Virus record (IMG/VR): IMGVR_UViG_3300042387_000725
Location: 1 to 64,000 of that record
Length of the DNA: 64,000 nucleotides
Source of the DNA: a virus
Direction: 5' to 3' (one strand)
Shown here: piece after piece, positions 28,101 through 36,710 of the stretch
Layout of the letters: each line of letters starts with the position of its first letter
How positions within the stretch are numbered: position 1 is the stretch's first letter
Translations under genes and position numbers: made by a program
Notes under the pieces: model-generated
Database searches by the model: none
Told to the model about the DNA's origin: nothing
The model's input: the letters and a program-made list of their open reading frames with translations, nothing else

Positions 28101-31100
28101 GCTATATTACCCATTAAACCAGACTTTCCAACAAGTCCAGGCATTGCAGCAATTCCTCCACCACCCTTAGCCATCTTCATTGCACTTGAAGCAATTGATA
28201 ATCTTGTCGCAACTAACTCTGCCATTTTTGTTTGTGTTAGTAGTTGTGTAACAGACATTAGTCCAAACAATAGTCCAGAGAACTTCATTACCTGTTGAGA
28301 AACGGTACCCATTGTTCCGCCAAACATAGAGCCAGCACCTGCAAGAGATGTCAGTGCAAAGGTTCCACCCATCAATCCTTTATTAAGCTGGTCCATTCTT
28401 TGATTCATGACCTGCATCTTGGTAGCTTGTTCTTTTACCTTGCTTCTCATCATGTCTTCTTGATAAGCCATTGATAGTAATGCTGGATCAGATATTGCTA
28501 TACCTCTTGATAAAGGAGATCCCTGTGGTACTGATACTCTACGTGCTCCAGACTTACGTACTCCAGACTGAGTTCCACCTGTTGCAGCTGTACCAAGTTG
28601 TTCTCCAGACCTTTGGACATCATCAACCTTGCTATCCATTCCAACTTCAAGTCCACGACCAATATCTTGGCCAACCTTTATAGCCTTTTTTGAAGGAGAC
28701 TTGGTTTCTGCTCCTATTGCAATTCCCTCTATTGTATATTGTCCTACATCAATTCCAGCTTTACGTGCTTCTTCTACAACCTTTTTAGACATTAACTTAA
28801 TGTCACCAACATATGCATCAAGCATCTTCTTTGTTTCTTTACTTAATTTTGAGTACATTTCTTTAATTGCTGCAGCATCTCTCATGCCTGCTTCTTGTGC
28901 TGCCTTTGTTGTAAACTTTCCTCCTTGCTGAGTAGGAAAACGTCCTGGCAATTGTTCTTGTACTACTTTATTAACTTTTCTTCTATTTGTTGAAGAGTTA
29001 TACGCTCCTCTAAATTGAGTTCTTCCGCCAGTTTTTACTGCACCAAACTGCTCTTTCATTGCTCCAGGTTTTCTTAGTTCTTCACGAGCAGCTCTAACTT
29101 GTTCATTTGTTTTTGCGACAACATCATATGCGTCTTGTGTTATTTTATTAATTTCTTCTGCGGTAACAGTTGTTTGATCCTTTAAGCCGTCTATTCCTTT
29201 TTCAAACTCTTTTGCTAAATCTTTAACTGCAATCTCTAGCTCTTCTGGAGAAGCACCAGCCTCTTGCATCTTAACAAGCAATGGAGCATTATATGCACCA
29301 GCACCAGACACTGCTTCCTGTTTAAATAATTCTGTTGATGCTCTTTTACCTGAGCCAACTTCTCCAATTGCTTGATTAAGGTCTGAACTTTGAACTACAA
29401 CTTCATTTGAAAATACATCAAACGCATGCTCTAGTCCATCTTGAACTGAAGCAATTAATGTATTAATAGTATCTTTAACGCTTTGAGTTTGTGTTTTAGC
29501 AAATTCTAGTAATTCTGATCCAGTCATTTTCATTGCTGGAGCGAAATGTCCTAACTCATAAGAATCTTGAAGCCTAAACGCCTTGTCTCCACCAACAATT
29601 CCAGCTCTCTTAAATCCAGGTATGTTTCCAGAAATAAGTCCTTCAACTATTCCAGGATACTTTTTAACTATTTCTGCAGAAATAATTGCTTCTCCATTAG
29701 AAGCCATAATTGGAACTGAGTCAGAGGTTGGCCCTCCAGGTCCTGAAATTATTCCCCCCTGTGCAAACTTCTTTGCTCCTGTTCCTGGCATCATCATTCC
29801 AGGATTAGCTCTAGCAAAGTTTGCCGATGCTACTGCTGCCGAAGAATATGCTGCTATAAGTTTTTGTATTGCTGCTGCTTCTGCCGTAAAGGTTTGTGTT
29901 AATGTTGCGTGTGTCTGATTAAGAGAGTGAGCTGCTGCTGCAGCATCTAGCTGCTCCATTGTCATGTACTGAGTTTGTTCGCCAAGTATTTGAGACTGAC
30001 CAGTTAATCTTTGATACCCGTTACGAAGTGTCATAAATAGTTTAATTATATTTGCAACACCGTTGGCAAGCAAACCAAACGTCATAAGTAGTACTGGACC
30101 TACCGCTCCAATTCCAACAGTTAAAAGTGTTATTACTTTTTTAGTTCCATCTGAAAGATTTGCAAACTTTTCAAGTATATTTGCAACAAACTCAACAATT
30201 GGAGTTACTGCCTCTAGAAATGCTTTTCCTACAGGAATGATGGCAACTTTAAGATCTTCAACTGTTTTCTTAAATTTATTCATTGCTGATTCTGCAGTTT
30301 GACCTAATTCTTTTTCAGATAGCGAAGAAAGTTCTTCTACTGATGAATTTGCCAAACCAAGAACTCTTGCAGCTTGATTTCCTTCTTTGGTTACGTTTGC
30401 AAACAATGCTGATAGACGTGCAAACTGGAACTTGCCAAACATCTGCTCAATAACCTGGGCCCTGTTAAGTGGATCTAGTGCATTAAGCGCATTAGCAAAT
30501 TCAATAACTGTTGCTTTAAGATCACCCTTATTATTCTCAACAATTGCAGTTGCATTAATTCCAAAAGACTTAAGCATTGCACTTGCTTTACCTGTTGGAT
30601 TAATTAAAGAAGCAAGACCAGACTTTAATGCGTTTGCTCCTTCTGATGCATTAATTCCACCTTCTTTCATTGCTGCCATAAAAAATGCTAAGTCTTTAAC
30701 ATCTCCACCAAGTTGCTGGATTACTGGCGCTACCTTTGGAATAGCAGTAGTAATATCATCAAGTGATACAACTGTTTGGTTTTCTACTGCGTTAAGGAAG
30801 TTAATAGAATCTGCAAGTTTTGCAGAAGACATTCCAAAAGCATTTTGTAAAGAGATAGTAGTTTCAAGAGCCTGCTGACTTTCAATTTGTCCAAGAATAG
30901 AAAGACGTGTTGCTTCTGTTGTTTGTCTTTGAAGATCTAAACCTGAAAAACCTGCTGCAGCAGCATCTGCTGCTAATCCAACAGTAGTAGATACAGCAAC
31001 TCCATATTTAGTAAACTGCTTACCAAGCTCTGTAATATTTGCTAAGGCTTGTTCTGTTTCTTCAGCTGGAGTAAATAAGTCTCCGTATACCTTTTTAAAC

Positions 31101-31762
31101 TTAATCGCTTGAGCTTCCATGTCCATAAAAGATTTTGCTGCTGCTGTTCCAACAGCCATAAGTGGAAGGGTAAAACCAACCATAAGCTGACGACCAGCCC
31201 ACTGAGTATTTTTACCAAAGTTAAGAAGGTTAGTAGAGCCCTGCTTCATTAGCTGATTAAAGAGTGCCTGCTTCTGTGCTGCTAACTGAACCTGTGTTGC
31301 ATAATCAGACATATCAAGCTTAGTAGGCATAATGGCCATTGCTTGCATTGCACCGTTTGTATCACGGCCCATCTTGATATACTGAGTTTGTAGCTTCTTT
31401 ACACGTTCTTCTGCTACCCTGCCAATTGTGTCAAACTCAGATTTAAATAGACGACCAAAGGTTTTAGTAGATGCTCCAGCATAACGGAAATACTCCCGCA
31501 TTGAGAACTTATTTTTTTCTAATGAATTTGTAAAAGATTCTGCAGAAGTTTTTACTGTTCGCATCTCAGCAGTGAGTCCACTGATTGCGTTAATACTATT
31601 TAAAAGATTTTTTTGCAAACCTCTTTGTGCGATAGCTGCAGATTCACTTGATTTGGCTACTGAGGTGTGGAACTGAGAGATTTGTCTTTGCAGTGACTTA
31701 AGTTGCGTCAGTGCATTAGACGAATCAATATTAATGTCAATATTAGCATTAACATCAGCCAT
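25145..31762 (-). CDS. Tape measure protein, 2,205 aa
   Basis: This sets tail length and probably travels with DNA at injection. Features in order: a helical N-terminus; a TP901-type core (about 240-500: GVAVSTTVGLAADAAAAGFSG, NASEGANALKSGLASLINP); hydrophobic segments around 540-570 and again near 1170-1250; a Gly-rich GGIISGPGGPTSDSVPIMASNGEA at about 665-690; long coiled coils (about 1760-1990); and two NSQFGSNTPWA peptides near 2038 and 2064. A second GTDTVPAMLTPGEFIVNK motif lies near the end. At roughly 0.15 nm per residue the tail would be about 300 nm, a rough estimate. It follows the two tail-assembly chaperone genes as usual. Confidence 0.93.
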   Translation of the reverse strand: MADVNANIDINIDSSNALTQLKSLQRQISQFHTSVAKSSESAAIAQRGLQKNLLNSINAISGLTAEMRTVKTSAESFTNSLEKNKFSMREYFRYAGASTKTFGRLFKSEFDTIGRVAEERVKKLQTQYIKMGRDTNGAMQAMAIMPTKLDMSDYATQVQLAAQKQALFNQLMKQGSTNLLNFGKNTQWAGRQLMVGFTLPLMAVGTAAAKSFMDMEAQAIKFKKVYGDLFTPAEETEQALANITELGKQFTKYGVAVSTTVGLAADAAAAGFSGLDLQRQTTEATRLSILGQIESQQALETTISLQNAFGMSSAKLADSINFLNAVENQTVVSLDDITTAIPKVAPVIQQLGGDVKDLAFFMAAMKEGGINASEGANALKSGLASLINPTGKASAMLKSFGINATAIVENNKGDLKATVIEFANALNALDPLNRAQVIEQMFGKFQFARLSALFANVTKEGNQAARVLGLANSSVEELSSLSEKELGQTAESAMNKFKKTVEDLKVAIIPVGKAFLEAVTPIVEFVANILEKFANLSDGTKKVITLLTVGIGAVGPVLLMTFGLLANGVANIIKLFMTLRNGYQRLTGQSQILGEQTQYMTMEQLDAAAAAHSLNQTHATLTQTFTAEAAAIQKLIAAYSSAAVASANFARANPGMMMPGTGAKKFAQGGIISGPGGPTSDSVPIMASNGEAIISAEIVKKYPGIVEGLISGNIPGFKRAGIVGGDKAFRLQDSYELGHFAPAMKMTGSELLEFAKTQTQSVKDTINTLIASVQDGLEHAFDVFSNEVVVQSSDLNQAIGEVGSGKRASTELFKQEAVSGAGAYNAPLLVKMQEAGASPEELEIAVKDLAKEFEKGIDGLKDQTTVTAEEINKITQDAYDVVAKTNEQVRAAREELRKPGAMKEQFGAVKTGGRTQFRGAYNSSTNRRKVNKVVQEQLPGRFPTQQGGKFTTKAAQEAGMRDAAAIKEMYSKLSKETKKMLDAYVGDIKLMSKKVVEEARKAGIDVGQYTIEGIAIGAETKSPSKKAIKVGQDIGRGLEVGMDSKVDDVQRSGEQLGTAATGGTQSGVRKSGARRVSVPQGSPLSRGIAISDPALLSMAYQEDMMRSKVKEQATKMQVMNQRMDQLNKGLMGGTFALTSLAGAGSMFGGTMGTVSQQVMKFSGLLFGLMSVTQLLTQTKMAELVATRLSIASSAMKMAKGGGGIAAMPGLVGKSGLMGNIARLGLGITKFLGPIGLATTAVVAAYGAFKFLKHRSDQAAFAAEGLAKAMTLSKDKVKILADLLGQTPTARAGSGARVSANQLDAKEQTAVDELRSSQEFLDKYKNEIKAIKQATVGEAEIAFNAIALDLSGQGFTDEAIKTYIDALGEEAGKTDVALKFKKIDLTSESGKKAVVDLAKDVTKGLNKAFKGKIIPLPISDNMTAGATATSKMELTKEQQKQLNISSAALANTFAGLTTAFGNQTIKADEYNKKMAEISNTIPQGTVGMMLMDKIMTNLNPEFAKAAAGITDYDTKMLLLRASLVNASVAQSIFTDLMSKNPAKIAAAKAELEKYRLVTDAIASQVVATKPFETTNTTTKEKSPFQLAIEQLKQQRKEMVGTTKAYSTLRNAGVAAGKAFAIAKDPILAAGINSTKVGTKKWKELIKLIKETDAALVKSKLTELRADRDYTRQFTAIVPVLKDLGLNAEEIKNIFDDPSFAQQFIKNVKNGKLQAEDLNKIITVTMQDRTAKLDFETSLQTEEEKFKSLVERTSALIALREKLIDIDFAPKLKKENDALKSQEDSLQSINDKIDEVTKSQLDPLRARIDANSFALEAISRQEDIVNEKYDTQIAALEKIETINQDIANVQKQRMTIADAITRGDISAAAAAVQEARDQQAQSALAGLKNGLTASRDATIAGLGRNKLEKENKDLQYQISVIENTTLLTLEAQKKTIEGQIEATQRKIAALESEAQKLKDGAIYAGQTKQQIADQEELIGLADAAGIKYNSTLIKQLANAEGIAAAIASLDREVTTVHNVVTNSSGTSSGTTSGTSGSNSQFGSNTPWAQAAAALSKPKSGTSGNNSQFGSNTPWALAAASSKVGKMSRGGLVPKYFAAGGFARGTDTVPAMLTPGEFIVNKYAASAAGPMLQSLNESKYPSMLGGPRSINVPVLNNSTSMDNSSTAVYNYTLGFNINGSSSNANDIARSVMKEIKNIDSQRIRGRSI

Positions 31763-31784
31763 TTAGTTCCACACCTCTTTTAAG

Positions 31785-32114
31785 TTATTCAGCCATAGTT
31801 ACGCCAAGAACGTCTGAAACTTCAGCAAGTTTAATTCCTGATGCTGCTTCTACGATCTTGTAAACTGTTGGAAGATCTACGATTTCCTCAAGTTTTTCTA
31901 CGTCTTCTGAGAGTTCTGGCTTGTACTGCTTCATTGCAATCTGAACACATTCCATAAGAATGTCCATAGACTTTTCATTGTTTTCCGCCACTGCTCCCAC
32001 ACCCTCAAACTTCTTCATAAACGGACGAAGTAGAGAGATTTTTAGAGGACGTACTGTAATTTTTGTGCCATCAATTAACGTGAGGGTCGTGCCCTCATGT
32101 GTAGTTGTTGCCAT
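31785..32114 (-). CDS. Tail assembly chaperone, short paralogue
   Basis: This 109-residue protein is clearly related to the first 95 or so residues of the adjacent 230-residue gene product: both share LIDGT, PLKI..LR.FM..FE, DFL/DIL.ECV.IAMKQ and a (D/E)LPT.YK...SAGIK-like segment. The two genes occupy the place of the lambda gpG/gpGT pair before the tape measure gene. It has its own promoter and AGGAGGA ribosome site. It probably binds the tape measure protein and tail tube subunits during assembly. Confidence 0.85.
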   Translation of the reverse strand: MATTTHEGTTLTLIDGTKITVRPLKISLLRPFMKKFEGVGAVAENNEKSMDILMECVQIAMKQYKPELSEDVEKLEEIVDLPTVYKIVEAASGIKLAEVSDVLGVTMAE

Positions 32115-32140
32115 TGTTCCTCCTATATAGGTTAATGTTA

Positions 32141-32149
32141 ATTATAGCA
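32141..32149 (-). promoter_or_regulatory. Extended -10 promoter between the two chaperone genes
   Basis: The minus strand reads TGCTATAAT, 26 nt before the ATG at 32114, followed by AGGAGGA. It gives the short chaperone and the tape measure gene their own transcription start. Confidence 0.65.
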
Positions 32150-32163
32150 CGTTCAGGCTTATT

Positions 32164-32856
32164 TTAAGTTAAATTCTCATACTCTAGGCCAAGTCCAATT
32201 CCAAACCCTGCTTTTTCAGCATTATATCCCTGCAATGCTAAAATATCATTACTGTCTCCAGTTGCACCACGACTAAATACTCTAGCCTTCATGTCTTCCC
32301 ACTCTTTTTGTCCTTTGCCAGATTCAGAGTTAGATTCTAGGTCAACTCCTTGAATAGCAGCCAAAAACTTTTTCTCTTCGTAATCTAGTTCTCTTTTACT
32401 TGATAACGTAATCATTAACTCTGGCATAGACAAAGACTCTTCTAGTTCTTTATAATCTTTCCATATTCCCAGCAAAAATACTTCAGATTCAATTTTTGCT
32501 AAGTCTAAATCAAGCCAGGATGACCCACTATCTGTTGCTTGATCCTTTACGGGTTCTTCTGACTTTTGATTTATTTTTATGCCTGCAGATACATCTAAAA
32601 CCTTATATATGGTTGGCATATCAATGTTATCTTCTATATCTGATTTATTTTTAGATATTTGTGGATAAAACTGTTTCATTGCTATTCTTACGCATTCAAC
32701 TAAAAAATCAATTGCCTCATCATCATTTTTAGATTTTTTTACATCTTCAAATGATTCCATGAATTCACGTAAATATTTTATTTTTAATGGAACTATTTCC
32801 AATTCTGTTCCATCAATTAGTTTTACATTTTTGCTTTGATATACAGTTGTTGCCAT
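32164..32856 (-). CDS. Tail assembly chaperone, long paralogue
   Basis: This 230-residue protein has a G-like N-terminal domain (1-97) homologous to the neighbouring 109-residue protein. A linker (KSEEPVKDQATDSGSS) leads to an extension (105-230) with WLDLDLAKIESEVFLLGIWKDYKELEESLSMPELMITLSSKRELDYEEKKFLAAIQGVDL, typical of the T part of G-T fusions. It is therefore a gpGT equivalent made without a visible frameshift. It is driven by a promoter 9 nt before the ATG. Confidence 0.85.
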   Translation of the reverse strand: MATTVYQSKNVKLIDGTELEIVPLKIKYLREFMESFEDVKKSKNDDEAIDFLVECVRIAMKQFYPQISKNKSDIEDNIDMPTIYKVLDVSAGIKINQKSEEPVKDQATDSGSSWLDLDLAKIESEVFLLGIWKDYKELEESLSMPELMITLSSKRELDYEEKKFLAAIQGVDLESNSESGKGQKEWEDMKARVFSRGATGDSNDILALQGYNAEKAGFGIGLGLEYENLT

Positions 32857-32865
32857 AATCTTTCT

Positions 32866-32874
32866 ATTCTATCA
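32866..32874 (-). promoter_or_regulatory. Near-leaderless extended -10 promoter of the long chaperone
   Basis: The minus strand reads TGATAGAAT, then AGAAAGATT, then ATG at 32856. The -10 to ATG gap is 9 nt, so transcription should begin 2-3 nt before the start codon. Confidence 0.6.
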
Positions 32875-32881
32875 CAAAAAC

Positions 32882-32907
32882 AAAAAACCCACCTAGTTAA
32901 AGGTGGG
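32882..32907 (-). terminator. Rho-independent terminator after tail tube gene
   Basis: On the minus strand CCCACCT pairs with AGGTGGG around a six-base loop, followed by TTTTTT. It lies 25 nt past the tail tube stop and separates tube expression from the chaperones. Confidence 0.88.
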
Positions 32908-32931
32908 CCTTTGTATTAATCTAATTATAGA

Positions 32932-33573
32932 TTATGACTGTCCGTATGTGCGATCTACGATCTTACCATATGAACCAGATGTATCCTCTGGAAGAAGACG
33001 GAAAGAAACTTCAAACATTGAAGCCTCATCACGCTTTGCAGATACTGTAACATTCTCAATTGAGAGTGCACGGTAAGCAGTGTAAACACGCTCTACTGTG
33101 TCAGCTGTTAGAGGATTACCTGTTCCTGGACCAACTGCTACGATACCACGCTCTACAGGAACGTCGCCAATATCTCCAGCGGAAAGATTTAGTTCCCGTC
33201 CTGTAGATGCTGCCTTGTTTCCTGAGATTTCTTCTTCTTGGTATGCCAATGCAACAAGTAGGTTTTCAAGTGTTGCTTCAGCAAATGCTGTTGCCATATT
33301 AACTTGCATACCCTGCTTGTATAGTCTTGCAACGTCAAGAATCTGATCTACCTGAACTTCACCAAAATCTGGCTGGAACTGTAGTTCCAAACCATTCATT
33401 GTGTATCCTACGTTAGTGTAGGAATTTGATGCTGGTGATGTTGAGAGTGTATCCTTAAAAGATTCACTTGAATCAAAATCTTCAATAGTTGCAGGAGTTA
33501 GTGTTGTATCAGCAATAAAAAGTGCTGCTGCTCCAACAATGATGTTATTTGATGTACCACGGCTATATGCCAT
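32932..33573 (-). CDS. Major tail (tube) protein
   Basis: This 213-residue protein has the composition and position of a siphophage tail tube subunit. It follows the connector genes and precedes the terminator and tail chaperones. It shows beta-rich N-terminal segments (IIVGAAALFIADTTLTPATIEDF), GLELQFQPDFGEVQVDQILDVARLY and a C-terminal ASMFEVSFRLLPEDTSGSYGKIVDRTYG. The gene has its own promoter and an AAAGGAG ribosome site, consistent with high output. Confidence 0.8.
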   Translation of the reverse strand: MAYSRGTSNNIIVGAAALFIADTTLTPATIEDFDSSESFKDTLSTSPASNSYTNVGYTMNGLELQFQPDFGEVQVDQILDVARLYKQGMQVNMATAFAEATLENLLVALAYQEEEISGNKAASTGRELNLSAGDIGDVPVERGIVAVGPGTGNPLTADTVERVYTAYRALSIENVTVSAKRDEASMFEVSFRLLPEDTSGSYGKIVDRTYGQS

Positions 33574-33642
33574 ATTTTATCTCCTTTATGAAAGTTATAT
33601 TAAGTTGTCTTGCAATGTACGGCGTTTGTTTCCTCAGACTAA

Positions 33643-33648
33643 ATTATA
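33643..33648 (-). promoter_or_regulatory. Putative promoter of the tail tube gene
   Basis: A TATAAT box on the minus strand lies 69 nt before the tube ATG, preceded by CTG rather than TGn and without a clear -35. The 82-nt gap between genes otherwise holds only the AAAGGAG ribosome site. Confidence 0.4.
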
Positions 33649-33655
33649 CAGCCTT

Positions 33656-34201
33656 TTATGTATATCTAGAATTTGGCTCAGTTTTGACGTGATAGTCATA
33701 TTCTACAATAATCTTATTTACAAATAATGTTCTTGCTGAGGCTAGTTCTGCCACATCCCTGCTCTCGTCTGCCTGATATACCCTTGTATTATGGAAAAAA
33801 ATGTTAGGGGATTCAAGATTTGCTATGGACCAAGAATTGACATCTTGGGCTGAAGAGTCTTCACGATCTAAGGCGCTTGATATTACTCTTACTGAGTCTA
33901 TGAGCTTAGCCACATCTGTAGAGTAAATAAAATATATCAACTGCTCTCTTTTGTGAGCATAAAATGGTGTTGGACGAAATCTCATCAGTCTGTCATAAAC
34001 TATTAGTATAGGGCTATCTGTTTGTCTAATTGAAACGTTGTCATTATATAAGTCTTCAATATTGGTTGGAAATTGTGCAGGAACCATTGGGCTAGGACTG
34101 AGTAAATCGGCATCCGCAACTAATCCATGGAATGCTAGTTCTGAAAGAATGTATCCGTTTATTAGTGCTGGTGGAAATCCAGTATCTGTTGCTATAGTCA
34201 T
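33656..34201 (-). CDS. Probable tail terminator/completion protein, 181 aa
   Basis: It sits between the head-tail connector genes and the tube gene, where tail terminator proteins are encoded. It has ILIVYDRLMRFRPTPFYAHKREQLIYFIYSTDVAKLIDSVRVI and ends with VDFHVKTE-like strands (KIIVEYDYHVKTEPNSRYT). This fits a small alpha/beta terminator fold, but no signature is definite. TAGAAT lies 6 nt before the ATG and may be a start-proximal promoter. Confidence 0.6.
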   Translation of the reverse strand: MTIATDTGFPPALINGYILSELAFHGLVADADLLSPSPMVPAQFPTNIEDLYNDNVSIRQTDSPILIVYDRLMRFRPTPFYAHKREQLIYFIYSTDVAKLIDSVRVISSALDREDSSAQDVNSWSIANLESPNIFFHNTRVYQADESRDVAELASARTLFVNKIIVEYDYHVKTEPNSRYT

Positions 34202-34205
34202 AATG

Positions 34206-34883
34206 TTATTCTACACCAATTGTTGCATTTGTTATCCACTTAAACCCTGTTTCAACACCCTTGCTTTTACCCATTCTTGAACCAGCCTTAAAGTTATTTT
34301 TATAAATAGTTGGCTTTTTAATATAGTCATATAGCCCTGAAGCTTTTAAAAATGATTGTTTAAAGTATCTACTCATAAACTCATCAACTGCTGACTCAAA
34401 GCTCCCATAAACTTCATTTCCTCCAGGAGATTCTACAGTTATTGGCCTTCTTGTAAACACCTCTCCACTTGGACCGTTAAATCTTAACACACCTGATCTT
34501 TTTGGAGAAATAGTAACTGGTATTCCTTCTTCCATAATTTTTGCTTTATTATAAAATGGTGTATTCATATTTTCTGAAACACTTCTTGATTGAGTAAAAG
34601 TAGAATTAACTGAAAGCCCCAGGTTGCTAACTTTATGCGTTAAATTAAATAGTCTTGATCCTGGACTACCAGTTTTATTCCATTCATAAACGTGATGCAA
34701 GGCGTTTGGATTTGATCTTGCTTGGACATCAACATATTGACCTAAAGCTTCAATAACTCCTATGCCTAATTTATTAAAGAATATTTTTTTGCCACGTTCT
34801 ACTCCATCTAAAAAACCAAAAGAATAATTTACTATATTATTTAGTTGAGCATTAATTGATCTAGAGTTGGCTGTAATTATCAT
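34206..34883 (-). CDS. Probable head-tail joining or minor capsid protein, 225 aa
   Basis: The start is at the ATG at 34883, overlapping the upstream stop as TAATG; a TTG start 36 nt upstream is unlikely. The protein has SINAQLNNIVNYSFGFLDGVERGKKIF, resembling HK97 gp10-type neck proteins, and a long C-terminal stretch. In the connector order it follows a stopper-like gene and precedes the terminator-like gene, so a neck role is inferred. Confidence 0.6.
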   Translation of the reverse strand: MIITANSRSINAQLNNIVNYSFGFLDGVERGKKIFFNKLGIGVIEALGQYVDVQARSNPNALHHVYEWNKTGSPGSRLFNLTHKVSNLGLSVNSTFTQSRSVSENMNTPFYNKAKIMEEGIPVTISPKRSGVLRFNGPSGEVFTRRPITVESPGGNEVYGSFESAVDEFMSRYFKQSFLKASGLYDYIKKPTIYKNNFKAGSRMGKSKGVETGFKWITNATIGVE

Positions 34884-35329
34884 TAGTCGCCTACCGTTTG
34901 ATTTTCGGTTCTGCGCCAAAGCATTTTATAATATTCTATTGAACCAAAGGCACCAGTAAACGGTTCTACTGTTGCTATTTCATAGATTGTTCCTCTGCCA
35001 GATCTTGGTCCAGCAGTTTCTATATAAATTATGCGATCACTTGAATCTCTTATGTTTGTTATTAATATATTGGTAATAGCATTACCTGAGTTGTTTGATG
35101 AAAATCTTGGGTCATTCTGTGTTCTTGCAATAAGTTTATTTTCATACTGTAAAAAGGTTTCTGGCTTAATGTCTTCACTTCCTGCTCCACCAACAGATGT
35201 AGCATTGCATGCAATTGTTCTATCAAATACCCAATCTTTTTTAGGCTGTCCATATTCACCTTGTGTGATTATTGGAAAGTATATGTCTGCTTTCATTGGA
35301 AACATAAAAGTTGTAGTATCACAAGTCAT
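34883..35329 (-). CDS. Probable head-tail connector (stopper), 148 aa
   Basis: This beta-rich protein has KADIYFPIITQGEYGQPKKDWVFDRTIACNATSVGG and DRIIYIETAGPRSGRGTIYEIATVEPFTGAFGSIEYYKMLWRR, resembling head-completion/stopper proteins of the HK97 or SPP1 type. The ATG at 35329 is used; a GTG lies one codon upstream. Position in the connector block supports the role. Confidence 0.6.
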   Translation of the reverse strand: MTCDTTTFMFPMKADIYFPIITQGEYGQPKKDWVFDRTIACNATSVGGAGSEDIKPETFLQYENKLIARTQNDPRFSSNNSGNAITNILITNIRDSSDRIIYIETAGPRSGRGTIYEIATVEPFTGAFGSIEYYKMLWRRTENQTVGD

Positions 35330-35331
35330 CA

Positions 35332-36318
35332 CTATAAAACTCCAGGACGAACTATGTTGTTTACATACTTAGACAAAATCTTGTCTACAATAATGTTTCC
35401 AGTACCTTCCATCATTCTCTTGTCATATTCAATCTTAAACTGATCTGTACTATAGTTCTTAACATATCTCTTGTAATAGTCTAATTTTCCACATTTAATG
35501 TCATCAATTAAAAGTGCTGTTGCATCTTGAATATCAATAGGTACCACTGGATATCCAACCTCTAGCAAAAATACATAGTCTGCTCCTGAAGGAAATCCAA
35601 CCCCTGGAGTTATTGTTTGAGTATTTCCACTGTCTTCTGTGTCAAATATTCCATAGGAGTCTGAACTACCTAGAGGAATTCTAAGTGGGCTTCTCTCTGC
35701 TCTATTAATTGAATCTATTGCTGTTACTGGATCTTTTGTTATTGCTGACTTATCAGTAGTTATAATATAGTTGTATTCCCCAAGTATTGGGCCATCAGGA
35801 TTTGCTATGTCATAAACTAGTTTTGAATTTTCATATGCTCTAACAATTTTATGTGTTCTATCCCAAAGAGGTATGTAGTCTGTTTGTTGTCCAACAACCT
35901 CTAAAAATTTTCTAGAATAATAAAAACCACCAACAATTGAATCAATAATTGCTCTAGCTAAAGATTCATGTTGTGTATATTCTTTTATTTCTGTAGCACT
36001 AGTTCCAAGTGTATTTGGATTAACGTATGGTCTTTCAATCTGTAGGTTATCTTCAACAACAATGTTTCCACGATCTGCTAATACATTTCCACTTTCCATC
36101 AAATCTTCATATATCTTTACAGAGTATGACTTATCATATTTAACAAAATCTTCTCCAAGAGAATATACTATCTTGGCATTAGAGTTAGAGGTTACATACT
36201 CAACTAACTCTGACTGTTCTAGAACGTCATCAATAACTAGTATGTATCCTGTGTTAGCCTCTGGGACATTATATGTAACAGAAAGGGGATATGGTGGAAG
36301 ACGAAGAATTACTGACAT
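35332..36318 (-). CDS. Hypothetical capsid/neck-region protein, 328 aa
   Basis: This mixed alpha/beta protein lies between the small SAP-like protein gene and the connector genes. It contains GYILVIDDVLEQSELVEYVTSNSNAKIVYSLGEDFVKYDK and later ATALLIDDIKCGKLDYYKRYVKNYSTDQFKIEYDKRM, the latter reminiscent of adaptor (gp6/gp15-like) proteins that contact the portal. Overlaps on both sides (TAATG, TAGTG) place it in one transcription unit. A head-tail adaptor is my best guess. Confidence 0.55.
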   Translation of the reverse strand: MSVILRLPPYPLSVTYNVPEANTGYILVIDDVLEQSELVEYVTSNSNAKIVYSLGEDFVKYDKSYSVKIYEDLMESGNVLADRGNIVVEDNLQIERPYVNPNTLGTSATEIKEYTQHESLARAIIDSIVGGFYYSRKFLEVVGQQTDYIPLWDRTHKIVRAYENSKLVYDIANPDGPILGEYNYIITTDKSAITKDPVTAIDSINRAERSPLRIPLGSSDSYGIFDTEDSGNTQTITPGVGFPSGADYVFLLEVGYPVVPIDIQDATALLIDDIKCGKLDYYKRYVKNYSTDQFKIEYDKRMMEGTGNIIVDKILSKYVNNIVRPGVL

Positions 36319-36671
36319 TATTGTTTACCGTAGTATGAGGCTACTTCTTCAGGTGGTGCTATTCTGACCAACCTGTGGGATAACCACTTTTCCGATGCCT
36401 CCTTTGAGACGATGTTATATCCTACCTTTAAAGCCCCTAGATTATCCATGTGTAGGTTTCTATCTGAATATAGGGCTACTTTATCTGTCAAGTCACTTGA
36501 CTTGCCTGCTTTTTCTACTACCTCTTTTGGTTTTGGTGGAATCCAACTAGCCAAAATCTCTAAAATCTCAAGTTTAGTATTTGCTTCAAATAGTTCAATA
36601 TTATTTTTCTTTGCATATGCTTTAAGTGCCATGACAGTTTTGCCTGATAATTCTTCTATTGTTAGAGTCAT
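36318..36671 (-). CDS. Small SAP/HeH-like capsid-region protein, 117 aa
   Basis: Residues 3-42 (LTIEELSGKTVMALKAYAKKNNIELFEANTKLEILEILASW) form a helix-extended-helix SAP/HeH/Rho-N-like motif, which often binds nucleic acid and is frequent in small proteins next to phage capsid genes. The C-terminus (YNIVSKEASEKWLSHRLVRIAPPEEVASYY) resembles the end of phage adaptor-like proteins. It is the first gene after the capsid terminator, with its own promoter and AGGAG. Confidence 0.65.
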   Translation of the reverse strand: MTLTIEELSGKTVMALKAYAKKNNIELFEANTKLEILEILASWIPPKPKEVVEKAGKSSDLTDKVALYSDRNLHMDNLGALKVGYNIVSKEASEKWLSHRLVRIAPPEEVASYYGKQ

Positions 36672-36693
36672 AATTCTCCTATCCTCATTTGTA

Positions 36694-36702
36694 ATTATAC
36701 CA
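36694..36702 (-). promoter_or_regulatory. Extended -10 promoter of the connector operon
   Basis: The minus strand reads TGGTATAAT, 22 nt before the ATG at 36671, with GGATAGGAG between. It restarts transcription just after the capsid terminator. Confidence 0.7.
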
Positions 36703-36710
36703 GAATAAAG

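Noticed and set aside
28471-30878. Several plus-strand frames within the tape measure gene
   Set aside because: They lack ribosome sites and domains and are typical antisense shadows of a long gene with Ala/Thr/Lys-rich codons.
31785-32164. Programmed frameshift between the chaperone genes
   Set aside because: The genes are separated by a 49-nt gap with a promoter and ribosome site, and the long gene already has its extension in frame.
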